A DNA stretch of 64,000 nt, taken from Diploscapter coronatus (lineage: Eukaryota > Nematoda > Chromadorea > Rhabditida > Rhabditidae). A program made the translations under genes and the position numbers. The notes under the pieces were generated by a model. The model had not been told where the DNA came from and ran no database searches. It saw only the letters and a list, made by a program, of their open reading frames with translations. Where the stretch lies: assembly GCA_964036155.1 (NCBI GenBank), contig OZ038422.1, positions 83,165,201 through 83,229,200 on the forward strand. The letters run 5' to 3'. Of the stretch, positions 11,295 through 22,445 are shown piece after piece. The stretch's first letter is position 1. Every line of letters begins with the position of its first letter.

Positions 11295-14055
11295 ATGTTT
11301 CTCGAGGCAGAAACATCGTTTGGTGTGGGGATTCTGCAACAGGTATCAAATGTTACTGGATTATCAACGATATTTCATCGAGACCGTAAGTGTTCAGTTT
11401 CCCCTGAATGAATCGTTCGTGTTTTCCCCTCTGTCGATTGCATTGGCTCTATCACTCGTACATGTCGGTGCAAAAGGGGAAACCAAGACACAGATTGCTA
11501 ACGCCATTTGCAAAGGTTTCAAATAAAAATCTGAAATTGAAGGTAATCAGAAGAAAAATTCAGGCTCAAACGATGATCAACTCAAGCAGCATTATGGATT
11601 CCTCTCAAATTCCCTAACGAGTGCACACGAAAACATTGAAATCAATCTGGCAAACAAGGCGTTTCTGAAGTAAAAATTTTTTTAAAAATTGAATGAGTTG
11701 CCCAAATGTGGAAAAAGCGCATCTATACCTGTATGGAATCCAAAATTTTCATATCTTTCGCACGTTTTGACTATAAATGGATACACATTTTCCGTGCCTG
11801 TTTGTCTGTCTTCTTCCATAGTTTAGGAAAAATTCGTACTTGCAACTTATCTATGTGCAGCTCTGATTAGAAGTTTATTCAGCAAGAAATACCCGATCAA
11901 AAAGAGCTATTTGGAAGCAATCAGCAAGGCCTACAATGCTTCGGCACAGAACTTGGACTTCTCTCAATCAGCCAAATCTGCGGGAATAATGAACGATTTC
12001 GTCAGCAAGAACACGCGAGGACGAATTCAGAAATTGATAGATGAAAGTGAAGTTTCGGGTAATTTAATTTCCATTCTCCCACAGTTCTCTTAATTTATCT
12101 CGATAGTTTGTAAATGGCGCAATGAGAGAATGACGTGACGCAGAAATGACGAAATATTTTCACTTTATTCCCAATTCTTATCAATTTCTATTGCGTTCCG
12201 TCTTCTCGACATCGTATCGTTTACAGGACGTTTTTATTTCAGATGCCGGCGCTGCGTTTCTGATCAATGCTCTGTATCTAAATGCTCCCTGGGAGAACGA
12301 ATTTATGAGATATATGACATATCCGGATGGAGTTTTCGATGTCAGGCCAGGAGTCACCAAGAAGGTTCCCAACACTTTATCTTCTTTTTCATCTTTCTAT
12401 CATAATTCCAGGTGATTTACATTCAAAATACCGAAATTAACCAGGACTACGTCGAAAATGATGAAGTCCAAGTAGGAAATGCAAATAAGTCATACGAGAA
12501 AGTTCGAAATTCAGGTTCTATCGTTGAGCTTCAAAAACCAAGATTATCGCTTTAACATTTTCTTACCCAAAGAAAAGTACGGTTTGGAGAAATTCGTCAA
12601 GGGCCTGACAGGAGCGAAAGTGCAAGGAATGCTTGGAAAAATGAAGAGCACACTCGTCAATGTAAGTGATTAGAATTTTAGGAGGCTTGTAAAAGTAGCA
12701 ACACGTAGCAATCCAAAAAGTAGTCAATTTTTACGAAACAGTAATGAGAAAAGATTCTTTATTCCTTTATTATTTTGTTAAGATGGTTGTACAGCTCTAT
12801 TTACACGCTTTCAAATTTTTTTTCCATAAATATTATTCACGCCGTTCCTCTTTCGAATTCGTTCCACACTTGAAAGAGAGGGAGTCCACCTTTAACGCCC
12901 TGGTTGTAGCCCTCTTTCTTTTCTCCTTGCCTTCAGCAACAGGGAGATGTGAAAAAGGAAGGGCGCGTAGAATCGTACGCAGACTTGGAAGTCGGATCGA
13001 ATCGGATTAAAGCTCCAAGTCTGATTGTGTGGGAGAAAGAGGTTCCCGCTCTTTCAAGCGTGGAATGGGTTGGAAAGAGGAGAACAATGATTATTTATGA
13101 TGAGCGAAAAAAATAAGTTAAGGTACGAATGCCTCGGATGAAAGTTGAAACCACGAAGCGATTGAATGACCTTCTGAAAGCTGTCGGAATCAAGAAGGTC
13201 TTCGAAACTGACGCTGACTTGAGTGAACTGGCTGAATTCCCGACCTATGTCAGCAACGTCAAACACAAAGCAAATCTTGAGGTATTTTATTGGGAACTAT
13301 TCTCAGAAAATAATCACAACCATAAAACAGTCTTAATAAAATTCATTCCTAGGGTGAAATATCATAGGTGTTCGAGAAATTTCAAAAATATCTACTTGAA
13401 CTCCTATGTAGCGTTAGTGAATTTTTACTAACAAGGAAAACTACTAATGTGTTGTTCACCAATCTGATCCATTTTCACAAGTTAAGTCAATTTGATCATC
13501 ACGAATATCTTTTCCAAAAATGCTGAGCATATTTCTTGTTTCCAGAATTTTTGTGCCTCTCGCTTTTTCTCGTTATTTTCGATACACGAACTCACTTGAT
13601 TTGATCGATGCAATTATGTACATTGCGAAGTGCGCTTTAACAATGCCATTATTCGCCTCAGTAGCAAAGGTCAAAGGGGGAAAATTCAAAACCAATTCCT
13701 GGAACAAGGATGACGCTCAGCACTTTTTGGCCTAATATTAGTGATCGTTATGTTCGAATTATTGAACTACGCTCTAAACATGGACCGAATTCGTGAGTAT
13801 CACACTGATAATTCCCCTTGTAAATGAAATGAATTGTCATGTTGATTATATATATTTATTTATAGTAAAGAAGCGTATTTTTAGCTAGATGAATCGGGAG
13901 TGGTTGCGTCTGCAGCGACCTCTGTGGAAATGCTGGCTGGTGCAGCTCCTCCGGATGAAAATGCCCCAAAGCCTATCGAATTCGAGGCAGATCATTCTTT
14001 CTTCTTTGCACTCACTTTCAACAATCATCCGCTATTTATCGGAACATTTATGTAA
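11295..14055 (+). CDS. Serpin (serine/cysteine protease inhibitor family)
   Basis: Nine exons (11295-11342, 11398-11515, 11564-11669, 11883-12058, 12243-12364, 12412-12471, 12515-12661, 13123-13281, 13885-14055) give exactly 368 residues, the normal serpin size. Serpin landmarks are FVFSPLSIALALSLVHVGAKGET near residue 25, INALYLNAPW near 156, MPRMKVE, and the C-terminal FEADHSFFFAL...LFIGTF. The reactive loop, ESGVVASAAT then SVEMLAGAAPPDE, has the small-residue hinge of inhibitory serpins, with Val instead of the usual Thr/Ser at P14. By spacing from the P8 Thr, P1 falls at about Leu-Ala-Gly, which suggests an elastase-like or similar target; this is inference. No signal peptide is present, as in intracellular or unconventionally secreted serpins. 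Starting at 11295 rather than at the Met at 11320 gives the family-typical EAETSFGVGILQQ helix and a 55-nt intron. Confidence 0.9.
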
Positions 14056-14423
14056 TTTTCTTAGCTGAATTTTGTTTAAATCTTTCGGTGAATGAAGATA
14101 CAATAAAATGTTTAGTATGCATTGAAATCTTGAATGTCTGTAGTTTAGTTCGTAGAATAACTTTTTACCATGCTATGTTCTTGAAATAAACATTGAGAAA
14201 GTGATGCCTCATGTGCTGCATTCATAGTCAGTCACTCAGGGGCAGTTGTTTATTGCAAAATCGTCTCAATTTTCACGTCTCGAGCATGAACCACTTGAAT
14301 CTCAATCAATACTGCTCTAATTTCTTGATCTCATCAACATTGGTTGAAGCATCTCGGAGGTCTATATAAACCGAAAATTTTAGCTATCTGACAGACTTTA
14401 CGAGTTCTATTTTTAGTTCCGAA

Positions 14424-15153
14424 ATGTCTACACCAACGGTAAGTTTTCTATTTATTCCTATGCATGAGTGCTGCTCATTTTAGAACTTTAGGTTCTCTGT
14501 CTCCTCTTCTTGATTGTCACATCGGTTTATGGTGGAGTTCAAGTTGACAGTAAGCGTTTAATGATTATAAAAAGTTAGTTTATAGTATGGAATAAATTAT
14601 TCCATCATTTTCAACCATTAGATGGAAAATATTTCAATGTTTTCACTATTATTGGAATAAACATTTTCAGTAAAGAATTGCGGTGGAAACTGTCTCACAC
14701 CGATGACCTGCATTAAAGAGGACAGTGGAAAACACGTTTGCAGTATGTAATTTGGACTTTTTTCTTAATAACTTTACCAATTTGCAATTTAGTGAGTATA
14801 TATTAATAAATAAAATGAATAGTTAGTTCAATTAATTAAGATCATTTAGGACAAGCAACCTGCGATGACATGAAGTGCAAATATGGTGAGGAGTGCACTC
14901 GAAGCTGGGTCGGATTTCTCTATTGCAGGAAGAAGGGTACTTTTGACCACTAATAATTGACACACAAAAACAGCATTCTTCAGCTTGATCTATTTGATTA
15001 TTTATATATTACTATTAGCCTAAATTTAAATATAGTGATCGTTTAGTAACTTGCGAAGGAGTGAAATGCAAGGATGGCGAGGTGTGCAAAGTCCAAATGA
15101 TACCCCACTGTGCTGATGATTGCCCTCTGGAAGCCAAATGTGTCAAAAAATAA
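14424..15153 (+). CDS. Secreted cysteine-rich protein, 112 residues
   Basis: Five exons (14424-14438, 14492-14549, 14671-14742, 14850-14936, 15047-15153). Residues 1-19 are a signal peptide (MSTPTVLCLLFLIVTSVYG). The mature part has 14 cysteines in three exon-sized blocks; the last two share TC-x3-KCK-x-GE-x-C, so the gene probably grew by exon duplication. The pattern resembles EB-type or follistatin-N-type disulfide modules, but I cannot name the family. All internal introns are in the same phase, which allows module shuffling. It sits between the serpin and the two small secreted genes, so a secretion or defence role is plausible but not shown. Confidence 0.8.
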
Positions 15154-15627
15154 TAGCCAATCATTTTATTAATGATTCCCTTGAAGTCATTTTTCGAATG
15201 TGATGATAAATAAAGGTGTATAGTTTTCGAATGATTATTGCAAGATTTTATTTATGATCCATAATAAAGGACGTAATGGAATATCATCATGCTTGAGTTT
15301 TGTAAAATAATAATTAAAGTTTGTTTTAATTATCTTAAAATCAAGATTTTCTTCAGATTGAATGAATTTTTTGAGTATTTGTTGTTCGAAATTAATGATC
15401 TTCGTTTTCAAATTGTCTTCAAGAAAGTTTAACGGAGAGCAGTTTGTAATGGAAATAGGGCGAGTGATTTTGTGCCTTCAAGATGAAATACTCGAATCAG
15501 CTCTATCAATCACAACTGTTTATCGGGAAAGTGGCTCACTTTGTGAGCTCAAAGAAACAAGCCGGATTTGCATTTTGCCTGGCAGGGTTTAACAACAACT
15601 GGCACTCCAAAATAACACAAAAGCGTC

Positions 15628-15634
15628 TATAAAA
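15628..15634 (+). promoter_or_regulatory. TATA box of the first small secreted gene
   Basis: TATAAAA followed by TGCCCTTCTCAT. The same arrangement (TATAAAA, TGACCTTCTCAT) lies before the downstream paralogue at 17040. A block about 35 bp upstream (ACAACAACTGGCACTCC) is also conserved. A 5' UTR intron or SL trans-splice site (AATTAAG) just before the ATG is likely. Confidence 0.6.
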
Positions 15635-15745
15635 TGCCCTTCTCATCGCGGACTGGGGTATTTGAAGTTCTGCAAAATGGTGATCAGATCATATTTTCCC
15701 ATACAATTTTATTATATTAATAAAATTTAAGTTATTGAATTAAGG

Positions 15746-16726
15746 ATGCATTTCTTCGTTGCTTGCGGCCTTCTCGTTGTCGGCCTGGTCCTCTACGCCG
15801 ATGCTCGTCCAGCTTCTGCTGGTAAGAAATTATCGATTCTTATCCTATAAAAATTCTAATCATAAACAAGTGCTTTATAGATGTCGCGCAAAAGTTTGAT
15901 CCTAATGCATTCGGAAAATCCACCTTCAAATCTCGCAAGTTGATTAGTGATAAGCGACCTGATAAGATGGAGAGTCAAGATGATGCGGTGAGTATCTATA
16001 ATTCAAGAATTAATTAAAATCATTTCCATTTTAAAAATGTGGATAATCGTTTTAATTTAATAAAATAGAATAATTAGATCGCCGCCATTCTCTTCGACAA
16101 GGACTTGAATGCTCAGCAGAAGTTGGATAAACTCAGCAAACTTCCAGGAGCTGAGGACGACACCATTGAAACCGTATTTCAACTTATTTCACTTACTAGA
16201 TGGAATTCATATCTTACAGAACGGGAAGGAAATGGCACTGCTCAAGAAGATGGACGAGTTCTTTGCCTTTTACAAAACTGACATTTACGGAAAGGCTAGC
16301 CCAAAGGTAGGATTTTTTTTTGAAAAATAGTCTTTCATGAATTAATTATGTTGAAAAATATCAGGTGAAAGAGGCTCTCGGAAAGATGGAGGCTCTCTTC
16401 AAGAAGCCATCTCAACTGAAAGGTGTTTCTGAGGGCGAAATTGAGAAGAGGGTGAGCAAAGTTTATTCTGAAAATTTTCAATTGACAGATTTAGATGGAC
16501 GCTATCGCTGCTCCATTGAATGACATGGAAAAGTTCGAATTCGGCGTGTCCATTCTCAAGGCTGCGGTAAAATAATTCTTTGTTTTAGTATTCACGTGCC
16601 TAAGCGGATGTATGATCATATTTTACGAAGTTTTAGTGATAAATGAATGAAAGTTAAATTTAGTCGAAGCTGGAAAAACTTGGAATCATGGCCGATCTTG
16701 AAGACCTTGCTGACGAATCTACCTAG
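15746..16726 (+). CDS. Small secreted helical protein, tandem copy 1 (195 residues)
   Basis: Seven exons (15746-15821, 15881-15987, 16078-16173, 16220-16306, 16365-16451, 16495-16566, 16664-16726) close in phase. Residues 1-22 are a signal peptide (MHFFVACGLLVVGLVLYADA). The mature protein has no cysteine and is charged and probably all-helical, with blocks such as FDKDLNAQQKLDKLSKLPG, MDEFFAFYKTDIYGKASPK and a C-terminal ADLEDLADEST. I do not recognise the family. Overall size and make-up recall nematode secreted lipid-binding proteins, but there is no motif match. Strongly conserved exon structure with the copy at 17156 shows that both copies are real genes. Confidence 0.85.
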
Positions 16727-17039
16727 GCGCCGAAAGCTTGAAACCTTCAGAGCATTTTCATTGTTAATTTATCTTCATTTCGAAACGCTAATAAATCAAC
16801 TAGTAATTTTACTAGTAGTTTTACTTTTGAATGACTTTAGTTAACAACTATACCAATCGTTAACAGTAAATGTTTTTGAAAGGATGTTAATGTAAATCTA
16901 CCTCGTTCAGTGTATTTTCGATTTATAACAATTGTTTATCAGAGAATCAGTCTTTTCTGAGATCGAAGAAACGATCCTGGATCTAATCTCTATCTGACAA
17001 ATCTTAACAACAACTGCCACTTCGAAAAAAAAACAAAAG

Positions 17040-17046
17040 TATAAAA
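17040..17046 (+). promoter_or_regulatory. TATA box of the second small secreted gene
   Basis: TATAAAA, with the same flanks and upstream ACAACAACTGCCACT block as the first copy. Shared promoter sequence suggests that the two copies are expressed together. Confidence 0.6.
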
Positions 17047-17155
17047 TGACCTTCTCATTGGACTGGATTGGGGATATTTCAAGTTTCTTCTATAATTCCA
17101 TGGATCAATAAATTTATACAATTTTTAATTTTTTATGCAATTATGATAATTCAGG

Positions 17156-18420
17156 ATGCATTTCTTCGTTGCTTGCGGCCTTCTCATTGCCGGTTTGGCT
17201 TTCAATGCGGATGCCCGACCAGCTTCTGCTGGTAAGAAATTATCGATTCTTATCCTATAAAAATTCTAATCATAAATAAGTGCTTTATAGATGTCGCACA
17301 AAAGTTTGATCCTAATGCATTCGGAAAATCCACTTTAAAATCTCGCAAGTTGATTAGCGAGAAGCGACCTGATAAGATGGAGAGTCAGGATGATGCGGTG
17401 AGTATTTACAACTCAAGAATGAGAATTAAAATCATCTGCATTTAAAATGTAGATACTCGTTTTAATTTTATAAAATAGAATAATTAGATCGCCGCCATTC
17501 TCTTCGACAAGGACCTAACTCCTCAGCAGAAGCTGGACAAGCTCCATAAACTGCCCGGCGCTGAGGACGATACTGCCGAAACTGTATGTCTAGAGACTAG
17601 AGAGCGCAAGTATATCTCTCTTTGTGAAAGAGAGAAAGAAGGAAAGCCATTGCATGGGTTGTCTTGCGATGAATTTGCATTAGAATAATTGATATTTTCT
17701 AGATTTTCATGAATAATATTAGTAAATTCGACTATAGAGAACATTTTTCTTCGTTGGAGCGATTCACAAAAAAAATCCGTCCAATGCTCAAACGTGGATT
17801 TCAAAGTTTATGCCATTTAGTATTTTTCCAGAACGAAAAGGAACTTGCTTTGCTCAAGAAGATAGACGACTTCTTCAAATGGTACAAGTCTGACATTTAC
17901 GGAAAGGCTAGCCCAAAGGTAGATTGTTCTGATCATTAAAAGAGCTGTATTAATTCATTATTGATGAATGAAACTTCAATTAATCGGGTTTGACGATAAT
18001 TTATGATGCATTTTGCTAATAGTAGAATGTAAAGAAAGGTTTAACAGAATTTAAGATGAAGTCTTATGACCTAAATTTAGGTGAAAGAGGCTCTCGGAAA
18101 GATGGAAGACCTTTTCAAGAAGCCATCTGAAATGAGTAGTGCTTCTGAGGGCGAAGTTGAGAAGAGGGTGAGCAAAATTTATTCTGAAAATTTTCAATTG
18201 ACAGATTTAGATGGACGCTATCGCTGCTCCATTGAATGACATGGAAAAGTTCGAATTCGGCATCTCCATTCTCCAGGCCACGGTAAAATAATTTCATGTT
18301 TTAGTATTCACGTATCTAAGCAGACGGATGATTGTATTTCATGAAATTTAAATTTAGTCGAAGCTGGAAAAACTTGGAATCCTGGACGATATTGAAGACC
18401 TTGCTGACGAATCCACTTAA
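17156..18420 (+). CDS. Small secreted helical protein, tandem copy 2
   Basis: Paralogue of the gene at 15746 with the same seven-exon plan. The signal peptide is MHFFVACGLLIAGLAFNADA and the protein ends DIEDLADEST. Differences are scattered substitutions (LNAQQ to LTPQQ, FFAFYKT to FFKWYKS, KPSQLKG to KPSEMSS). Some intron sequences are also nearly identical, so the duplication is recent. The third intron is about 250 nt here against about 46 nt in copy 1, so it gained or kept extra sequence. An acceptor (AATTCAG) precedes the ATG by one base, fitting a 5' UTR intron or SL trans-splicing. Confidence 0.85.
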
Positions 18421-18910
18421 GCACCGCGAATTTGGAATTCTTCAATTTTTCTTTTGTAAATTGATTTTTACTGAAATGCAAATAAATTGATTAGTCATCT
18501 TCATGAGTGCATTTTTGGACGTTTACTTGCAAAAAGAGAATTTACTTCAATGTAGTATATTGCGTATTTCAAAGGTAAAACTAATTAGAGAAGTTTCGAT
18601 ATAAATTATATGGCAACAGAAAAGTGCTGAAGAATCTGTCAACTGAAAATCTCTGAATCGAATGAACCCCATTTTGATCTGAAAATATGAACTTTCGAAA
18701 AACAAACCACACCATGATGATCAGCGTGAAAAACTGAACAACACATGCAAAAATCAGCCAAATCGACGGACCCCTGTTCCATGTCACTTTGAATAATACT
18801 AACATTCACTCTTAATGCAACGTCACAACAATCATGATTTGTTCAGCAACTATCAACGAATTTTATAAGTGCGCATTAGAGAAGTCGAAATGATTTATTC
18901 AATGGATTGA
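18421..18910. other. Convergent intergenic region
   Basis: About 490 bp between the 3' ends of the second small secreted gene (plus) and the orphan gene (minus). AAATAAA just after 18480 could be the plus-strand polyadenylation signal. Nothing else is supported. Confidence 0.4.
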
Positions 18911-19699
18911 TTATGACCAAAAAATTTTTCTGTCAAAGATCGGGTTCTCAAGAAGGCCGCAGCAGCTTTTTCCATCTGATTCGGACAAGTCCCGCCAGTC
19001 GCCGCCGATTAATTTTATAAGTGGAGGCCGACTAGCAACGTCTGATACAGTTTCGAGTAGAAGTTCTTTCGCTGTTGAAAGAAGCACCTCGCGAACAACC
19101 CCAGCCTAAACCGCACTATTTTATTGGTCGGACTCAATTTAAACTCTTAACCAAGTAGTAACCTCTATGATTACTGATTTTGAGCATTAATTTGGTTCAG
19201 AATAAAATATTTTCTCATGGCTTAATAATTAAAAAATCTCTAGAGATTTATTGATTCAATCTCCAACCGTAAATATTCAAGAAAGAGCCTTACAGTAGGA
19301 ACATTTCTAACATCATATCGCACTCGAAACTCCACCTTATATCCGTCCTTTACTATTTTACCCCTGAAAATCGTAAATTTCGTTTACATTTGAGTTCATT
19401 AGTTGAATAAACATGCTTAAATGATATTGAATTGTATAAGTGAAGACTTAATTATGACAAAATTACAAAAATTGATAAAATTGAAATAACATTGAAGATC
19501 TATCATCGAATAATTAATTTACTTACACGTAAAGAGTTATATTATCGCCGATGTCTTTAGCCACAATCTCAATGTCGTTTCCAAATTCTCTTAGCAGAAG
19601 TAGGCAGCCAGCTCTAATGGAGAATTTGCCGGCACTTAGACTTAAGTCAAATCGTTTGCGTTTAGTTTCATATTTATTCACATCGCAATCACACATCAT
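18911..19699 (-). CDS. Orphan small protein (at least 145 residues)
   Basis: Three exons (19699-19527, 19363-19294, 19105-18911) join in phase and end at a TAA at 18911. The first begins right after a TTTATTCAG acceptor with ATGATG, so either the mRNA is SL trans-spliced here or another 5' exon exists. The protein has a basic start (KYETKRKRF), then alternating hydrophobic strands (FSIRAGCLLLL, DIEIVAKDIGDNITLYVGKIV, YKVEFRVRYDV) and a C-terminal part with Cys-Cys. The strand-rich pattern suggests a beta-sandwich-like fold. I recognise no family. Confidence 0.6.
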
Positions 19700-19874
19700 C
19701 TGAATAAATGAATTACCTTCTATCGACTAAAAATACATATTTTACTATAGAAGCTTCGAAGGGTAAATGATTTCAACCACTACATGGTTTATTGAATAGA
19801 TCAAGAAGTGTTGTTGTTATCATTATGCAGAAGAAAGTAAGTTGGGAGTAATTTTCAATGTAGATCTATCATTA

Positions 19875-20185
19875 TATTCTGTATTTCCCACAATCCTGCA
19901 CCTGGATTCCACTTTTCTCGTTTCTTATCCGTCTCTCGACTTCAAACGCTTTCCCATCTCACTTTTCTCATTCTCATCTAGCCGAAGATATCGAAGAGGC
20001 AAGTAGCTGCAGCGTAGTAATTAGTATACTGAGTACGAGCAAATCAGCCAGCGACAGTATTGTCTCTTCAATGTGGGAATTTTGGCATAACTTGCTTAAA
20101 GAGCGAGAAAGCGTTAAAATTGGGAGATAGATAAGAAACGAGAAAAATGTGAGGCCCAGGTGCAGGTTTGTAGGAAATAGAGTAC
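19875..20185. repeat. Foldback (inverted-repeat) element
   Basis: About 85-bp arms, 19875-19960 and 20100-20185, are imperfect reverse complements; for example CCTGCACCTGG with CTTTTCTCGTTTCTTATC pairs with GATAAGAAACGAGAAAAATG and CCAGGTGCAGG. The roughly 140-bp centre is not repeated. It fits a MITE-like element or a long hairpin. No transposase frame is present. Confidence 0.65.
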
Positions 20186-20666
20186 CTGCAGCAATTGCAA
20201 TAGTTACTTTTTTTGGAACTTCTATAGCAAACAGGGATGTCAACAGGTAAGTATTTTGAGAGTTAGACAGCTAAATGTAAGGGCAAGTTATTAGAAGAGG
20301 TTGGTCAAATCTGGGAGGCACAAATTGGTGCACGCTTGTTTTCATGGTTAGAAAAGGAAGAAATAGCACGCGAAAAGGGGAAACTGGTCTAAAATTATTT
20401 TAGATCTCCCAGATGATTTTGGACTCTACAATATAATTTTCGGCAGCTGTTGACAGCCCTGATAGTATATGATTGATTTAACGGAATACACGAATGATTT
20501 TGAGGAGCAGTCCTTCGGTCATCGACATTAATTCCGAGCTACTGCATTTGTAATCTACTAGCAACCACCATGGCTCGAGTAGCGACCATTCAACATCTTC
20601 AAGATTTTCACGTCCATCAAGTATGGCCTTCATATAATAACGCATATGCTAAACTCAATGTTCAAA

Positions 20667-20796
20667 CTGCGGATCTATGTGGACAACTTGCGGATCCGCA
20701 GTCTCTGCGAATGCAAGCGGGTCAGTGTGAGTCCACATTCACTCACATCGACCCGCAGCACTGGAGATCCGCAAGTTGCCACACACGGACTCGCAG
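20667..20796. repeat. GC-rich palindrome
   Basis: About 60-bp arms (20667-20728 and 20740-20796) are inverted copies built of CTGCGGATC, ACTTGCGGATC and GCGGGTCAGTGTGAGT blocks. It is clearly more GC-rich than its surroundings, which suggests a small palindromic transposable element. A 90-codon plus-strand frame across it is a by-product. Confidence 0.65.
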
Positions 20797-21277
20797 GAAT
20801 AGGATATCAAAGAAGTCAAAAAGAAGAATATGCAAGATGTGAGCCATATCTTCGTGCATATTTCACAGGCTAAATGTTTCCCTAAAGTGGTAGTACGGAC
20901 CTTCTAATGCATGTTTTTTAATCGAAACATCATTTTTCTACTTCAGAAAATCTATTTCGATCTAGATCTTGTAAAAAATTACGGTCTAGTTCTATATAAC
21001 TACAAATTTCATAGCTCATACGATATTTCGCATCCATTCTTCTTTAAGCACTTTATCTGGATAATCTGATTCCAATCGAGTCGCCCAATAATCTAAAGTG
21101 GCAATGAGATAATAAGTCATTGTTGAAATTATTCAAAATTTTTATAATTGATTTCCCAGAGACATTTACTTTTTCTGAGCTTTTCTGCACTCTTTTCTAG
21201 AAATCTTTCGCTTTCGTCCAAAAAGTACGAAAATCTAACGGACTATTCTCTATGCCATAGTGTCATGATGCGAGGAC

Positions 21278-22445
21278 TCACATTTTGACACAAGGCCTTT
21301 GGCCAGCAAATGAAAGAGAATGGGAGGCGGAGAGATTTTGAGAGGCTCGAAAAGTAAACGTTTCTGGGAAAGCTTCTATAAATGAAAACGTACATCGACT
21401 AGAAGTTTTCCTGTTTAATACCGTAGAAAGATCAATATATTTTGGGCAGCAATATAAATATGGCTTCGTCATCATAAAACACTTATCCAAGGTTAATAAG
21501 ACACGAGATAACAGGTTGACATCGTGACTGGTTGAAGGCTAAATTTAATAACAACTTTTCTCCAGAATATAACATTAACATTTGTAATTGCATAAAAATA
21601 ATAGAAATTAAGCCTATCAATAATAACACCTACAATTGAAATGCACGGTACATCGGCACGATACAGCATAATTGGTAACAACCCCAGAACATACGATGCA
21701 AGGTGATTTTCTAGGTAGATAATTATGACTTGACGATTTCGTGCAGCAATACCTAAAGTACGAAAGAAGGTTTGGAACACAGACAAAGACTATTCATTTT
21801 ATCATTCATGCTTAGATTTAGACGCATTATTATATTTTTTTCAATAATAATAAATAATAATCCTTCTGATGTACAGTAATTAGAAACATTGAAATACCTA
21901 CCCCCATTGTAACAGTTGATAAATAATTTTCGATATTCGTCCACTGTTGGTGAATAGTATTCTTTCGCACCGTTTTCCCGAAAATGTTCGAATGACTGGT
22001 AGATTATGTTACGCTTGTAATTGACGATAAACTTGTATGTCAGGTAGATAGTAATTCCAAAGGGCTTCCCATCGTCACTTCCAAGACATATCTGAAACTT
22101 ATCAATGGCTTTGTGATCCATGAAGATACTATCAAGAATGATTTATAGTTCAAAAGGCAAAGTTGAATGATCGCCTGATATAAAATTTCAAATATACATA
22201 TGCAGAAATTAAAGATTCAAATTGTGCATCATAAAATTTGCAAAACTTACATTGAACGCCCACAATAATTTATCATAAGAGCTGATACAAAAGCCTCCAT
22301 ATTTCAAAATTGGATAATTTTTATGCGGTCTTCGTAGAATTTTTTGAAGTCGCTTATTTACCGCCGCCATAGTTCTAGCATCATCATAGTCCAGTCGATT
22401 TTCGACCAAGTGAATTAATTCAAACGCCAAATTATTCAATAACAT
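21278..22445 (-). CDS. F-box-like protein, 254 residues
   Basis: Four exons (22445-22251, 22091-21902, 21752-21634, 21538-21278) close in phase to a TGA at 21278. The first 40 residues (LAFELIHLVENRLDYDDARTMAAVNKRLQKIL) have the F-box layout LPxElxxxI...Dl..l..Vnkr...l. F-box proteins link SKP1-cullin ubiquitin ligases to targets, and nematodes have very many fast-evolving ones. The rest (GGFCISSYDKLLWAF, FGITIYLTYKFIVNY, SYVLGLLPIMLYR) matches no target-binding domain that I know. The last exon is less typical, with many Ser and Cys codons. Confidence 0.65.

Noticed and set aside
13520..13735. Plus frame inside the serpin locus
   Set aside because: Lies in the 603-nt intron before the reactive-loop exon; it has no serpin sequence and is not needed for the complete protein.
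20570..20842. 90-codon plus frame
   Set aside because: Runs through a palindrome; composition is explained by the inverted repeat.
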